From contig JBCFAY010000010.1 in NCBI GenBank assembly GCA_038562375.1, positions 58,185-122,184 of the forward strand: a DNA stretch of 64,000 bases, read 5' to 3'. Position 1 is the stretch's first letter. Every line of letters starts with the position of its first letter. The position numbers and the translations under genes are program-made. Source of the stretch: JBCFAY01 sp038562375. GTDB lineage: Bacteria > Bacillota > Clostridia > Christensenellales > CAG-138. This document shows, piece by piece, positions 8,177 to 17,384 of the stretch. The notes below the pieces were generated by a model that was not told the DNA's origin, did no database searches, and saw nothing but the letters and a program-made list of their open reading frames with translations.

Positions 8177-10189
8177 TTGAAGAAAAGCTTTCGTACACCC
8201 CTGATCTATCTTGTCATTCTGGCGGTGATCATATTCCTTGCGTCCGGTTTGGACCCGATGGGCGTGCAGCCGGAGGAGCTGGAGTACACGCAGTTTCTGG
8301 ACGCCGCCCGGAACGAAAAGGTCGCGGCGGTAGAGATAACGCTGAACGAGCTTGTTGGCCGTTACAAGGATTCCAAAATCAAACCCGAGGAGTTTCCCCA
8401 GAGCTCGGACTTTAAGGTAACCATTCCCTCGGTCGACGCCTTCCGCAGCGACATGGCCGCGATCGTCGTCGAGCGCAATCCCGAAATGGAGGTCGAGCAG
8501 GTCACCAACGCGGACTACGGGTTCGATACCAAATACAACCCGCCGCCCGAGGCGTCCATCTTCGAGGTGATCCTTCCCTACCTTCTGATCTTCGGCGCGC
8601 TCGGCCTGTTCTATTATTTCATGATGCAGCAGCAGGGCGGCGGCAACAAGGTGATGAGCTTCGGCAAATCCCGCGCGCGCACCCAGACGGACGCGATGAA
8701 CCGCGTGTCCTTTGCGGACGTCGCGGGCGCGGACGAGGAGAAGGAGGAGCTTGCCGAGGTCGTCGAGTTCATGCGCAACCCCAAGCGCTTTGTCGAGATG
8801 GGCGCGCGCATCCCCAAGGGCGTCCTGCTCGTAGGGCCTCCGGGCACCGGTAAAACGCTGCTTGCGCGGGCTGCGGCGGGCGAGGCGGACGTCCCGTTCT
8901 TCTCGATCTCCGGTTCGGATTTCGTGGAGATGTTCGTCGGCGTCGGCGCGTCGCGCGTGAGGGATCTGTTCAACACCGCGAAGAAGAGCGCGCCCGCGAT
9001 CGTGTTTATCGACGAGATCGATGCCGTCGGCCGCCAGCGCGGCGCGGGCCTGGGCGGCGGGCATGACGAGCGCGAGCAGACGCTCAACCAGCTGCTCGTG
9101 GAGATGGACGGCTTCTCGCCCAACGAGGGCATCATCATCATCGCCGCGACCAACCGGCCGGACATCCTCGACCCGGCGCTGCTGCGCCCGGGCAGGTTCG
9201 ACCGCCAGATCACCGTGAATTATCCCGACGTGAAGGGCCGCGAGGAGATCCTCAAGGTACACTCCAAAAAGAAGCCCTTTGAGCCGGACGTGGACCTCAA
9301 GGTGCTCGCCAAGCGCACTCCGGGCTTTACCGGCGCGGACTTGGAGAACGTGCTCAACGAGGCCGCGATACTGACCGCGCGCTTCCATAAGACCAAGATC
9401 GGCATGCCGGAACTGGAGGAGGCGATCACGCGCGTCGTAGTCGGCCCCGAAAAGCGCAGCCGCGTGATCACCGCCGAGGACCGCAGGATCACCGCGTATC
9501 ACGAGGCGGGCCATGCGATCGTCGCGCTCTCGCTGCCCGGGTGCGACCCGGTGCACGAGATATCCGTGATACCGCGCGGCATGGCGGGCGGCTATACGAT
9601 GACCCTCCCGAAGGAGGATCTCTCGCATCGCACAAAGAGCAAGCTGCTCGACGAGATCGCGATGCTCCTCGGAGGCCGCGTCGCCGAGACGGTTGTGCTC
9701 CAGGACGTGAGCACCGGCGCGTACAACGATTTGCAGCGGGCGAGCGAGCTCGCGCGCAGGATGGTCGTCGAGTTCGGCATGAGCGACGATATCGGCCCGG
9801 TGTTCCTCGGCGGGCAGACCGAGGTGTTCATCGCCAAGGATTGGGGCCATACCCGCAATTACTCCGAAGAGGTCGCGGCGCGCGTCGACCGGGAGATCCG
9901 CCGCATCCTCGAAGAGCAGTTCGAGCGCGCGAAGGCTTGCCTTGAGACCAACCGCGAAGGCCTTGAAAAGGTCGTCGCCGCGCTGATCGAGCACGAGCGC
10001 CTCTCCGGCGAGGAATTCGAGGCGATCTACAAAGGAGAGGACGTCGAAACCGTGCTGCGCCGGTCCGAGAGCGCGCCGACGCCGGCGGACGCTCCCAAGG
10101 AGAACGGCGAAGCTCTTAAGAACGGCGAAGCCGCCGCTGAGAACGGCGAAGCCGCTAAGGACGGCGAAACCGAGGACGGCGAAGCCTAA
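8177..10189 (+). CDS. ftsH: ATP-dependent zinc metalloprotease FtsH
   Basis: A 670-aa membrane protease. The first helix is TPLIYLVILAVIIFLASG, then an extracytoplasmic domain and a second helix (VILPYLLIFGALGLFYYF). Next come the AAA+ domain with Walker A GPPGTGKT (residues 220-227) and Walker B IVFIDEID, and the M41 peptidase with zinc motif HEAGH (442-446). It degrades membrane and regulatory proteins. The start is a TTG at 8177, 6 bp after AGGAGG; an upstream ATG extension lacks a site. The tail after about residue 625 is a low-complexity NGEA/DGEA repeat, and the same DNA repeat continues past the stop in another frame. Confidence 0.95.
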   Translation: MKKSFRTPLIYLVILAVIIFLASGLDPMGVQPEELEYTQFLDAARNEKVAAVEITLNELVGRYKDSKIKPEEFPQSSDFKVTIPSVDAFRSDMAAIVVERNPEMEVEQVTNADYGFDTKYNPPPEASIFEVILPYLLIFGALGLFYYFMMQQQGGGNKVMSFGKSRARTQTDAMNRVSFADVAGADEEKEELAEVVEFMRNPKRFVEMGARIPKGVLLVGPPGTGKTLLARAAAGEADVPFFSISGSDFVEMFVGVGASRVRDLFNTAKKSAPAIVFIDEIDAVGRQRGAGLGGGHDEREQTLNQLLVEMDGFSPNEGIIIIAATNRPDILDPALLRPGRFDRQITVNYPDVKGREEILKVHSKKKPFEPDVDLKVLAKRTPGFTGADLENVLNEAAILTARFHKTKIGMPELEEAITRVVVGPEKRSRVITAEDRRITAYHEAGHAIVALSLPGCDPVHEISVIPRGMAGGYTMTLPKEDLSHRTKSKLLDEIAMLLGGRVAETVVLQDVSTGAYNDLQRASELARRMVVEFGMSDDIGPVFLGGQTEVFIAKDWGHTRNYSEEVAARVDREIRRILEEQFERAKACLETNREGLEKVVAALIEHERLSGEEFEAIYKGEDVETVLRRSESAPTPADAPKENGEALKNGEAAAENGEAAKDGETEDGEA

Positions 10190-10243
10190 AGAGGGCGAAG
10201 CCCTTGAAGACGGCGAAGCCGAGGACGGAGAAGCCGAAAAGAG
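10085..10243 (+). repeat. GGCGAAGC-type microsatellite spanning the ftsH stop codon
   Basis: Imperfect 12-15 bp units with the core GGCGAAGC run through the last codons of ftsH and 50 bp beyond. After the TAA at 10187 the unit reads on in a shifted frame (KEGEALEDGEAEDGEAEK). The acidic tail was therefore probably longer and was cut by a one-base slip. Confidence 0.6.
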
Positions 10244-10292
10244 TACGAACGGGGCGGTGCGAAGCCGCCCCTGTTTTTATAAGGAGACAACT

Positions 10293-10691
10293 ATGGACGA
10301 AAGAATCAAACCCGGTCTACAGGGCCGCGCCGCCGCGGCGGTGACCGAGGCCACAACGGCCGCGCAATGGAACTCCGGCTCGCTCAAGGTGTTCTCGACG
10401 CCGCACATGATCGGGCTGATGGAATGCGCGGCGGTCGACGCGGTCGAAGCCCTGCTCGAGCCCGGGCAGGTGACGGTCGGCTCGTCCGTCAACATCAAAC
10501 ACGTGAGCGCCAGCCCCTTGGGCAGCAATATTTGGGCGACGGCCAAGCTTATTGAGGTCGACCGGCGCAGGCTCGTTTTCGAGGTCGCGGCGGGCGACGA
10601 TTGGGGCGAGATCGGCGGCGGCACGCACGAGCGTTTCATCGTCGAGAGCGCGCGCTTTATGGAAAAGACCCATGCGAAATCGTCCGTTTGA
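10293..10691 (+). CDS. hotdog-fold thioesterase (FlK-like)
   Basis: A 132-aa protein resembling the fluoroacetyl-CoA-thioesterase-like branch of hotdog enzymes. The stretch VFSTPHMIGLMECAAVDAV carries the expected active-site Thr/Glu region, followed by SSVNIKHVSASPLG with the His. It would hydrolyse an acyl-CoA thioester; the true substrate is unknown, and fluoroacetyl-CoA itself is unlikely. AAGGAG lies 6 bp before ATG 10293. Its last 20 bp overlap the next gene, so the two are translationally coupled. Confidence 0.8.
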   Translation: MDERIKPGLQGRAAAAVTEATTAAQWNSGSLKVFSTPHMIGLMECAAVDAVEALLEPGQVTVGSSVNIKHVSASPLGSNIWATAKLIEVDRRRLVFEVAAGDDWGEIGGGTHERFIVESARFMEKTHAKSSV

Positions 10692-11517
10692 CCTTCATGC
10701 GCATTCCGGCTTTTCGGACGGCACAGTCACGCCGGAGCGGATCGTAAACGAGGCGAAGGAAAAGGGTCTCGAGCTCGTCGCCCTGACCGATCACGACACG
10801 GTGGAGGGCGTTTCCCGCGCGATGGAGGAAGGGCGCCGCATCGGGCAGCGGGTGATCCCCGCGCTGGAGATGGACACGGACTTTACCGCCGTGCTGCACA
10901 TCCTCGGGTACGGGATCGACATCCATAACGGCGAGCTCGGCGAAACGCTCCGAAAAGCGCAGTGCGACAGGGCAAAGCGCAACGAGAGGATCGTCGACGC
11001 GCTCTACGGCATGGGCATGGATATCAGGGGGTGCCTGGACAAGACCGAGGGCGTGAGCACGCGGCTCAACATCGCCGTCGCGCTCAGGGACGCGGGCTAT
11101 GTAAGCTCCGTCGCGGAGGCCATCGAGCGGTATCTCAAGAAGGGGATGCCCGCTTTCGTCGCGTGTGAGCACGTGCTCCCGCGCGAGGCGATCGCCATCA
11201 TCCACCGGGCGGGCGGCTTTGCCGTGCTCGCGCATCCGCACAAGATCAGGGCGGACGTGCCCTCGCTCGTACAATCGCTCGCGGCGGACGGCCTGGACGG
11301 GATCGAAGCCTACTACCCCGGGACTACGCCGGGCGAGCGGCGGCTCTATCTCACGCTCGCGCGGCAATATGGGCTTATGGTCACCTGCGGGAGCGATTAT
11401 CACGGATCGAACCGTTCGGGCGTCGAGCTCGGGTGCGCGTACGAGCCCGTGCCCGCGCTGGAGGCGACGCTGGAACGGCTCCTGGAGCGCATCGCGGCGC
11501 AAACGGACAAGCCATAA
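10672..11517 (+). CDS. PHP-domain phosphoesterase (YciV/RNase AM-like)
   Basis: A 281-aa protein starting MRNRPFDLHAHSGFSDGTVT. It carries the four PHP metal motifs: HAHSGFSDG, LTDHDT, AHPHK and the C-terminal GSDYHG. The layout matches the 3',5'-nucleoside bisphosphate phosphatase / 5'-3' oligoribonuclease branch (YciV, RNase AM), which acts on pAp and short RNAs. The start ATG lies inside the end of the thioesterase gene. Assignment to the PHP superfamily is firm; the precise substrate is inferred from similarity. Confidence 0.85.
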   Translation: MRNRPFDLHAHSGFSDGTVTPERIVNEAKEKGLELVALTDHDTVEGVSRAMEEGRRIGQRVIPALEMDTDFTAVLHILGYGIDIHNGELGETLRKAQCDRAKRNERIVDALYGMGMDIRGCLDKTEGVSTRLNIAVALRDAGYVSSVAEAIERYLKKGMPAFVACEHVLPREAIAIIHRAGGFAVLAHPHKIRADVPSLVQSLAADGLDGIEAYYPGTTPGERRLYLTLARQYGLMVTCGSDYHGSNRSGVELGCAYEPVPALEATLERLLERIAAQTDKP

Positions 11518-11651
11518 CATTTTATAGGGACCTCCCGTCCCGATATTCCGATAAAATGACGGAAATGCCGCCAAATCGCGGGAAATACCGCGCGATATAA
11601 GGGCGGCTTATTTAATTGGCGGCGGAATGTAAAGTTGGAAGAGAAAGTTCG

Positions 11652-11868
11652 TTGCCTATCCAAAACGGTTTTGTTATAATGACCGTGGCAGCAAAGCCGT
11701 TGGAATCATAGGGGCCTTGCTGGGGCGCGCTCGTCGACTATCCTTGGCAAGCGCGTTGTTTGGCGCTCGGGCTCCGGCCAAGGCCGAAATTGGGTGGGGG
11801 CGGCTGGCCGCGCCGTTTGCGCAAACGGAACAAAGCTGCCGTAACAATTTTAGTGGGGGACAGGGAAC
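11652..11868 (+). promoter_or_regulatory. prs promoter and GC-rich leader
   Basis: TTGCCT (11652-11657), 17 bp, TATAAT (11675-11680) is a strong promoter. The transcript would carry about 180 nt before the prs ATG, rich in potential stems (for example CGTTTGCGCAAACG near 11814). I did not recognise a PRPP or guanidine-type riboswitch core, so the leader is recorded as structured but unassigned. 11518-11651 holds nothing recognisable. Confidence 0.6.
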
Positions 11869-12897
11869 ATGTATACGGGCGGGGGAAGCATCAAAATATT
11901 CGCGGGGAGCACGGGTCGCGATTTTGCGAAGAAGATGTGCTACTATCTTGGGCAGCAGCTCGGCGATTCTTCGACGATCACTTTTTCGGAGGGGAACACC
12001 TTTGTCCGCGTGAATGAATCCATCCGCGACAAGGACGTCTATATCGTGCAGCCGATCGGCCGCAAGCCGAACGATGAGTTCGTCGAGCTATTGTTTTGGA
12101 TCGACGCGTTCAAGCGCGCGAGCGCAAACTCCATCACCGCAATCATTCCGTATTTCGGCTATGCCAAGGGCGATAAGAAGGACGAGCCCCGCGTGTCCAT
12201 CCGCGCGCGCGTCTGCGCGGACTGCATCGAGAACGCGGGCGCGGACCGCGTGCTCACGATGGACCTTCACAGCCCGCAGGTTCAGGGCTTCTTCAAGATC
12301 CCGGTGGATCACCTGTATTCCGAGATGCTGCTTTGCGAATACGCGCGCAGGGCGGGGATCGTGGACGAGGATCTCGTCGTGGTTTCCCCCGACGCGGGCT
12401 ACGCAAAGCGCGCGCGCTCGTTCGCGAACCAGCTTGGCTGCCCGGTCGCGATCGGCGATAAAACCCGCACCGGCCATGACGAGAACGCGAAAGTGCTCGA
12501 GATCATCGGCGAGGTCAAGGATAAAAACTGCATCGTCGTGGACGATTTCTCCATCTCCGGCGGCACGATCGTGGACATCGCGCACGGCCTGAAGGACAAG
12601 GGCGCAAAGCGCGTCTTCGCGTTCCTTTCCCACGTGGTGCTCAGCGAAAAGGGCGTGAAGAAGATCCACGAGAGCCCCATCGAGTTCATGGTTTCGACCG
12701 ACACCGTGCACTGCCCCTCCGCGAGCCTGTCGGACAAGATCCGCATCATCTCCGCAGCTCCGCTGTTTGCGGAGGCGGTGCGCACGATCCACGACCGCGA
12801 GCCGATGAGCAAGATGTTCGATCAGGTGCCGCGGCGCTTGCTCGACCTGAGCTTTTCGGAGCAGCTGACGATGGGCGAGATGATACAACACATCTAA
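11869..12897 (+). CDS. prs: ribose-phosphate pyrophosphokinase
   Basis: A 342-aa enzyme making PRPP from ribose-5-phosphate and ATP, feeding purine, pyrimidine, His, Trp and NAD synthesis and the Hpt reaction above. Family marks are an early IKIFAGSTGRDFAKKM, the flexible-loop region YFGYAKGDKKDEPR, the metal site VLTMDLHSPQVQGFF and the PRPP loop CIVVDDFSISGGTI. It departs from classical Prs (for example the VDDFSISGGT loop instead of VDDMIDTAGT) and is longer than usual. It probably belongs to a divergent clostridial branch; some such proteins are annotated only as Prs-like. Confidence 0.87.
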   Translation: MYTGGGSIKIFAGSTGRDFAKKMCYYLGQQLGDSSTITFSEGNTFVRVNESIRDKDVYIVQPIGRKPNDEFVELLFWIDAFKRASANSITAIIPYFGYAKGDKKDEPRVSIRARVCADCIENAGADRVLTMDLHSPQVQGFFKIPVDHLYSEMLLCEYARRAGIVDEDLVVVSPDAGYAKRARSFANQLGCPVAIGDKTRTGHDENAKVLEIIGEVKDKNCIVVDDFSISGGTIVDIAHGLKDKGAKRVFAFLSHVVLSEKGVKKIHESPIEFMVSTDTVHCPSASLSDKIRIISAAPLFAEAVRTIHDREPMSKMFDQVPRRLLDLSFSEQLTMGEMIQHI

Positions 12898-12904
12898 AGA
12901 TATT

Positions 12905-13113
12905 TCGAAAAAGTGGAGAAATCCACTTTTTCGACTTTCACCGTGCATTCCGGCCCTCGGTTCTTCGAACTGTCGGGCCGGAATGCACTTCAAGGTGTCG
13001 TTTTGCGCCGCGCATGTCACCGCAAAACGACGGATTGAAAGCCTTAAAGCGTGCCCTTGAACGCCGGGTTTATAGCCTTTCAACGGCGCGGCTAAACGGC
13101 CGCGCCGTTTTCA
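12905..13113 (+). terminator. three successive hairpins after prs
   Basis: Stem CGAAAAAGTGGA/TCCACTTTTTCG (about 12906-12934), then a long stem GTGCATTCCGGCCC/GGGCCGGAATGCAC (about 12943-12986), then AACGGCGCGGC/GGCCGCGCCGTT followed by TTC (13082-13113). The last is the best intrinsic-terminator candidate. Between them lies about 90 bp with no gene. Confidence 0.6.
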
Positions 13114-13219
13114 TGCCGTAAAAGGGCGTTGTCCTTGCCGGTTTGCTCCGCCGTGTTGCGCTCGGCCGTGCGGCGGGTTATGATGGGGAAAAGAAATCAT
13201 TTTCAGCCGGGAGGAAGCC

Positions 13220-13870
13220 ATGCAATTATCCCGATATCTCGACCACGCGGTGCTCAAACCTGAGATGACCGTCGAGGAAGCTAAAGCCGCGATCGAGCTC
13301 GGCGTACAATACGGCGTGCGCACCGTATGCGTACGGCCCTGCGATATCGAGCTCGCGAAAACGATCTGCGCGGGCACCGATACCGAGGTGAGCTGCGTGC
13401 TCGATTTCCCGCACGGCACGGGCGGCAGGGCCGCGAAAGCCGCGCTGGCGGGGATCTATGCGCAAGCGGGCGCCAAGGAGATCGACATGGTGATGAACTA
13501 CGCCTACGCGCGCTCCGGAGCCTGGGACGAGGTGAGGGAGGAGATCCGCCGCGTCGTCGAGCGCGCGCGGCCGTTCGGCGCGCTCGTCAAGGTGATCTTC
13601 GAAACGAGCGCCCTTACCCTGGAGCAGATCAAAACCGCGACACAGGCGAGCGTCGAGGCGGGCGCGGACTTTATAAAGACCAGCACGGGCTTTTCGGGCG
13701 CGGGCGCACAGGTTGAAACGGTCCGTGCGATGCTCGAGGCCGCAAGCGGCAGGATATCCGTAAAGGCGTCCGGCGGCATCCGGGACGCACAGACGGCGAG
13801 GATGTATATCGATTTGGGCGTAAAGCGCCTCGGCGTCGGGTACGCGGCGACGCCGCTGATCTGCGGGTAG
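13220..13870 (+). CDS. deoC: deoxyribose-phosphate aldolase
   Basis: A 216-aa TIM-barrel aldolase cleaving 2-deoxyribose-5-phosphate into glyceraldehyde-3-phosphate and acetaldehyde, the last step of deoxynucleoside catabolism. Visible motifs are LDHAVLKPEMT, CVLDFPHGTG, the Schiff-base Lys strand LVKVIFETSAL, and the second active-site Lys in VKASGGIRD. Length fits the family. GGGAGGAAG precedes the ATG. It stands alone, without deoxynucleoside phosphorylase or pentomutase genes next to it. Confidence 0.95.
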   Translation: MQLSRYLDHAVLKPEMTVEEAKAAIELGVQYGVRTVCVRPCDIELAKTICAGTDTEVSCVLDFPHGTGGRAAKAALAGIYAQAGAKEIDMVMNYAYARSGAWDEVREEIRRVVERARPFGALVKVIFETSALTLEQIKTATQASVEAGADFIKTSTGFSGAGAQVETVRAMLEAASGRISVKASGGIRDAQTARMYIDLGVKRLGVGYAATPLICG

Positions 13871-13891
13871 CCGCCGCGCTAAAAGGCAGCG

Positions 13892-15055
13892 TCAGAGCGG
13901 ATCTTCCCCGTTCAACCGTTCCGTGCGCTCCTTCGCCATACTTCCGTTGCGCTTGCGCGTCCAGTCGCCGACGAGCCGGTAGATCACGGACATCAGCGGC
14001 ACCCCGAGCAGCACGCCGGTGATCCCGAAAAATCCGCCGCCGAGGATCACGGCGATCAGCACCCACATCCCGCTCAGGCCGATGGCGTTGCCCACCACGC
14101 GCGGATAGATGATGTTGGTTTCGATCTGCTGCAGCACGATCACGAACACCACGAACCAAAGGGCCATCATCGGGTCCTCCAAAAGGATGATCAGCGCGCT
14201 CGGGACCGTGCCCGCGAACGGCCCGATGACGGGCACGAGCGACGTGATTGCGAGGATAAACCCGATGAGCAGCGCGTAGGGCATGTTCAGCGCGCTCATG
14301 CCGATAAACACGAGCCCGCCCAGGATCAGCGCTTCGACAAGCTGGCCGACGATGAACTTCTGGAAAGTGACGTTGATCATCGAACCGATCCGCATCAGCC
14401 GCTCCGCGCGCTCCGGCCTTAGGACGGCGTTCAGGAAATTGCCCGCCTGGCGGATCAGCCGCTCCTTGTTATAGAGCAGCAGCACGCTCAGGATCAGCGC
14501 GATCACCGCGCCGAATATGCCGGAGGTCAGGCGCATTCCGAGCTGCAGCGCGAGCGGCACAAGCCTCGCGGCGGTATCCTCCACCCAGGTCGAGGCCGTG
14601 ACGAGGCCCGCTTCGACGTGTTCGAGGATGTCCCTGGGAAGGTTCACGCTGCCCCAAAATCCCGAAAGCCAGTTCGCGGCGCTGCGATAGTACGCGTCAA
14701 AATTGTTCGCGAGCGCCAGCACGCTCTGCGCGAGCCGTGTCAGGACCAGATAAACGATCCCGGCCGAAGCGGAGAGGATGAAGATATAGGAAACGAAAAG
14801 GCACAGGGCGCGCCGGTACTTCATGCGGAAGTGCCTGAAGCGGCACAGCTTTTCGAGCGCGCGCATCGGCAGGTTTACGATGAACGCTATGGAAAATCCA
14901 GCCAATATAGGCGCCAGTATCCTTAAAACACCGGAAAAGGCGGCCGTTGCCGCGCCCCAGTGCTCTAAAAGCTCGTAGAGCAGCACGCCGAACGCCACCG
15001 CAAGGAGCGGCGCTTTCAGATACGGCGGGAGCCGTTTGCGCTTTTGCTGTTCCAT
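13892..15055 (-). CDS. AI-2E/PerM-family membrane permease
   Basis: A 387-aa polytopic protein with about eight membrane spans and the conserved core LILGGLVFIGMSALNMPYALLIGFILAITSLVPVIGPFAGTVP typical of the AI-2E family. The family name comes from autoinducer-2 export; members also include Na+/H+ antiporter-like proteins, so the substrate is open. Start MEQQKRKRL at 15055 is placed after a GAAAGGA site and is the point where family similarity begins. It is convergent with deoC. Confidence 0.88.
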   Translation of the reverse strand: MEQQKRKRLPPYLKAPLLAVAFGVLLYELLEHWGAATAAFSGVLRILAPILAGFSIAFIVNLPMRALEKLCRFRHFRMKYRRALCLFVSYIFILSASAGIVYLVLTRLAQSVLALANNFDAYYRSAANWLSGFWGSVNLPRDILEHVEAGLVTASTWVEDTAARLVPLALQLGMRLTSGIFGAVIALILSVLLLYNKERLIRQAGNFLNAVLRPERAERLMRIGSMINVTFQKFIVGQLVEALILGGLVFIGMSALNMPYALLIGFILAITSLVPVIGPFAGTVPSALIILLEDPMMALWFVVFVIVLQQIETNIIYPRVVGNAIGLSGMWVLIAVILGGGFFGITGVLLGVPLMSVIYRLVGDWTRKRNGSMAKERTERLNGEDPL

Positions 15056-15252
15056 CGGGAGAGTCCTTTCCAAATCATCATCGCCGCCATATCCATGCTG
15101 CCGCGGGGCGTTGCCGCGCTTCCCGCATAGTATGCCCAAACGCCGCGCGCATCGATGTGGAAAGCGGCGGGATCGCGGCGGTTTTTCGCATGCTGCGCCT
15201 TTTTGGACGCGCCGCTTGTCATTGACGGAACATAGGGGAATATGCTATTGTT

Positions 15253-15530
15253 TAAGGTAAAGAGAGCCGAGCCCATGCGGTTTAGAGGACAGGAAAGCAC
15301 ACCATTGCTGTGTTGGCGGCACTTGCCGTAGCCCCGCTACGCCTTCGTGCCGCCGCCTAACACTGCCGCGCTTTCCTGCCCTCTAAACTCTTCGACCTTA
15401 AATCCTCAATTTTGGATGCAGTTCGAGGAAGCGGAGGGAAGCATAGCGGTGACTATTCCGACCGACGGTGACGACGAAATGCGCCGAAATTGCGGCTTTA
15501 AGGCGCATGGGTTCGACTCTCTTTACCTTA
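15253..15530. repeat. nested long inverted repeats upstream of smpB
   Basis: Outer arms at 15253-15279 and 15504-15530 are inverted copies with only a few mismatches. Just inside the left arm a second pair, 15280-15298 and 15370-15388, is inverted with one mismatch (core TTTAGAGGACAGGAAAGC). Within that pair, TGTTGGCGGCAC (15311-15322) can pair with the complementary run at 15347-15362. It could be a small non-autonomous mobile element or a structured smpB leader. A possible promoter (TTGACG 15222-15227, TATTGT about 18 bp on) sits just upstream. Confidence 0.55.
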
Positions 15531-15613
15531 TGGAAAATCGCACGGTTGTTCCGCGAAAACCATGCGGTTATCCTATGAGAATCGCACGAAACGGCGGGAA
15601 AGGAGGGGCGGGC

Positions 15614-16078
15614 ATGCCGATCAAAAAAGGCGTTAAGCCTGTGGCGCAGAACCGCAAGGCGCGCCACGAGTATTTTATCGAAGAAACCTACGAATGCGGC
15701 CTTGCGCTCGTCGGGACGGAGGTCAAATCCATCCGCGCCGGTAAAGTCAACCTCAAGGACAGCTACGCGCAGGTCAAGGACGGCGAGGCGTTCTTGGTCG
15801 GGATGCATGTGAGCCCCTACGAGCAGGGCAACATCTTCAACCGCGACCCGTTCAGAAGGCGCAAGCTGCTCCTTCACAAGCGCGAGATATTAAAGCTCGG
15901 CGCGCTCTCACAGGCGCAGGGCTATAGCCTGATACCGCTGCAGCTCTACCTCAAGGACGGGCGCGTCAAGCTGGAGCTCGCGGTCGCCAAGGGCAAAAAA
16001 CTATACGATAAGCGGCATGACATCGCGGAGCGCGACGTAAAGCGCGAGATGGAACGCAGCATGAAGAATACATTTTAA
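15614..16078 (+). CDS. smpB: SsrA-binding protein SmpB
   Basis: A 154-aa protein that binds tmRNA and brings it to stalled ribosomes. Family features are NRKARHEYFIEETYECGLAL, VGTEVKSIRAGKVNLKDSYA, HVSPYEQGNIFNRDP and the basic C-terminus KLYDKRHDIAERDVKREMER. The start at 15614 follows AGGAGG; longer in-frame forms run into the inverted-repeat region and lack similarity. The cognate tmRNA gene lies 1.4 kb downstream with lysA between. Confidence 0.97.
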   Translation: MPIKKGVKPVAQNRKARHEYFIEETYECGLALVGTEVKSIRAGKVNLKDSYAQVKDGEAFLVGMHVSPYEQGNIFNRDPFRRRKLLLHKREILKLGALSQAQGYSLIPLQLYLKDGRVKLELAVAKGKKLYDKRHDIAERDVKREMERSMKNTF

Positions 16079-16108
16079 AATGCATTTTAACTTTGGAGGC
16101 CCCCACGA

Positions 16109-17356
16109 ATGAAGACTCTCCCCTTTGATGAGAAGAAGCTGCGCGAGATCGTTGCAAAGTATCCGACCCCGTTCCATATCTACGACGAAAAAGGGATCCT
16201 CGACAACCTCCGGGAATTCCAGCAGGCGTTTTCGTGGAACGAGGGTTTTCGCGAGTATTTCGCCGTGAAGGCGACGCCCAATCCCGTATTGATGAAGCTT
16301 TTGGCGGCCAAGGGCTGCGGCATGGACTGCTCGTCGTACACGGAGCTGATGCTCACGAACGCCGTCGGGCTTAGCGGCGAGAAGATCATGTTTTCCTCCA
16401 ACGCGACCCCGGCGGAGGAATTCCGCCTCGCGCGCGAGCTCGGCGCGATCATCAATCTCGACGATATCACGCATATCGATTTCCTCGAGAAGAACGGCGG
16501 CATCCCGGAGGTCATCTGCTGCCGCTACAACCCGGGCGGCGAGTTCAGGCTCGGCAACACGATCATGGGCAACCCCGGCGAGGCGAAGTACGGCATGACC
16601 CGCAACCAGCTGACCGAGGCGTTCCGCATCCTCCTGCAAAAGGGCGTGAAGCGGTTCGGCCTGCACGCGTTTCTGGCCTCCAACACCACGGATCCGGCCT
16701 ATTACCCCGGGCTTGCGCAACTGCTGTTCAAAGTTGCCCGCACGCTGCACGAGGAACTGGGAGCGAACGTCGAGTTCGTCAACCTCTCGGGCGGCATCGG
16801 CATCCCGTATCGCTCGGAGCAGAACAAGGCGGATATCCGCTCGATCGGCGAGAACGTAAAGAAGGCCTATGACGAGGTTTTCGAAGGATCGGAGATGAAG
16901 CTCAAGATCTTCACCGAGCTGGGGCGCTATATCACCGGCCCGTACGGGTATCTCGTGACCACGGCGATCCACCGCAAGGATATCTACAAGCACTACATCG
17001 GGCTGGACGCCTGCGCCGCGAACCTGATGCGCCCGGCGATGTACGGCGCGTACCATCACGTGACGGTCATGGGCAAGGAGAACGCTCCCGCGGATTACCT
17101 GTACGATATCACGGGCTCGCTGTGCGAGAACAACGATAAGTTCGCCGTCGACCGCATGCTCCCGAAGATCGACATCGGCGATCTCGTCGTGCTGCACGAT
17201 ACGGGCGCGCACGGCTTCGCGATGGGCTATAACTACAACGGCAAGCTGCGCTCCGCCGAGGTGCTCCTAAAGAGCGACGGCAGCACCGAGCTCATCCGCC
17301 GCGCGGAAACGCCGAAGGATTATTTTGCCACCTTGGATTTCCTCGGTATATTGTGA
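16109..17356 (+). CDS. lysA: diaminopimelate decarboxylase-like PLP enzyme (copy 1)
   Basis: A 415-aa fold-III PLP-dependent decarboxylase. The PLP lysine is in YFAVKATPNPVLMKLL; FVNLSGGIGIPY and ELGRYITGPYGYLVT supply the phosphate-binding and substrate regions, and LHDTGAHGFAMGYNYNG is the C-terminal active-site Cys/Tyr-type segment. It would make L-lysine from meso-diaminopimelate. GGAGG precedes the ATG, 30 bp after smpB. A divergent second copy lies at 20642. Clostridial members of this subfamily have not all been tested, so other amino-acid decarboxylation remains possible. Confidence 0.88.
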   Translation: MKTLPFDEKKLREIVAKYPTPFHIYDEKGILDNLREFQQAFSWNEGFREYFAVKATPNPVLMKLLAAKGCGMDCSSYTELMLTNAVGLSGEKIMFSSNATPAEEFRLARELGAIINLDDITHIDFLEKNGGIPEVICCRYNPGGEFRLGNTIMGNPGEAKYGMTRNQLTEAFRILLQKGVKRFGLHAFLASNTTDPAYYPGLAQLLFKVARTLHEELGANVEFVNLSGGIGIPYRSEQNKADIRSIGENVKKAYDEVFEGSEMKLKIFTELGRYITGPYGYLVTTAIHRKDIYKHYIGLDACAANLMRPAMYGAYHHVTVMGKENAPADYLYDITGSLCENNDKFAVDRMLPKIDIGDLVVLHDTGAHGFAMGYNYNGKLRSAEVLLKSDGSTELIRRAETPKDYFATLDFLGIL

Positions 17357-17384
17357 TATAAGCGTGAAAAAACCGGCGCGCCTG

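Noticed and set aside
8126..9994. 622-codon open frame antisense to ftsH
   Set aside because: Antisense shadow of a GC-rich gene; ftsH is unambiguous in this place.
15347..15613. N-terminal extension of smpB
   Set aside because: The added residues read through the inverted-repeat region and SmpB similarity plus AGGAGG place the start at 15614.
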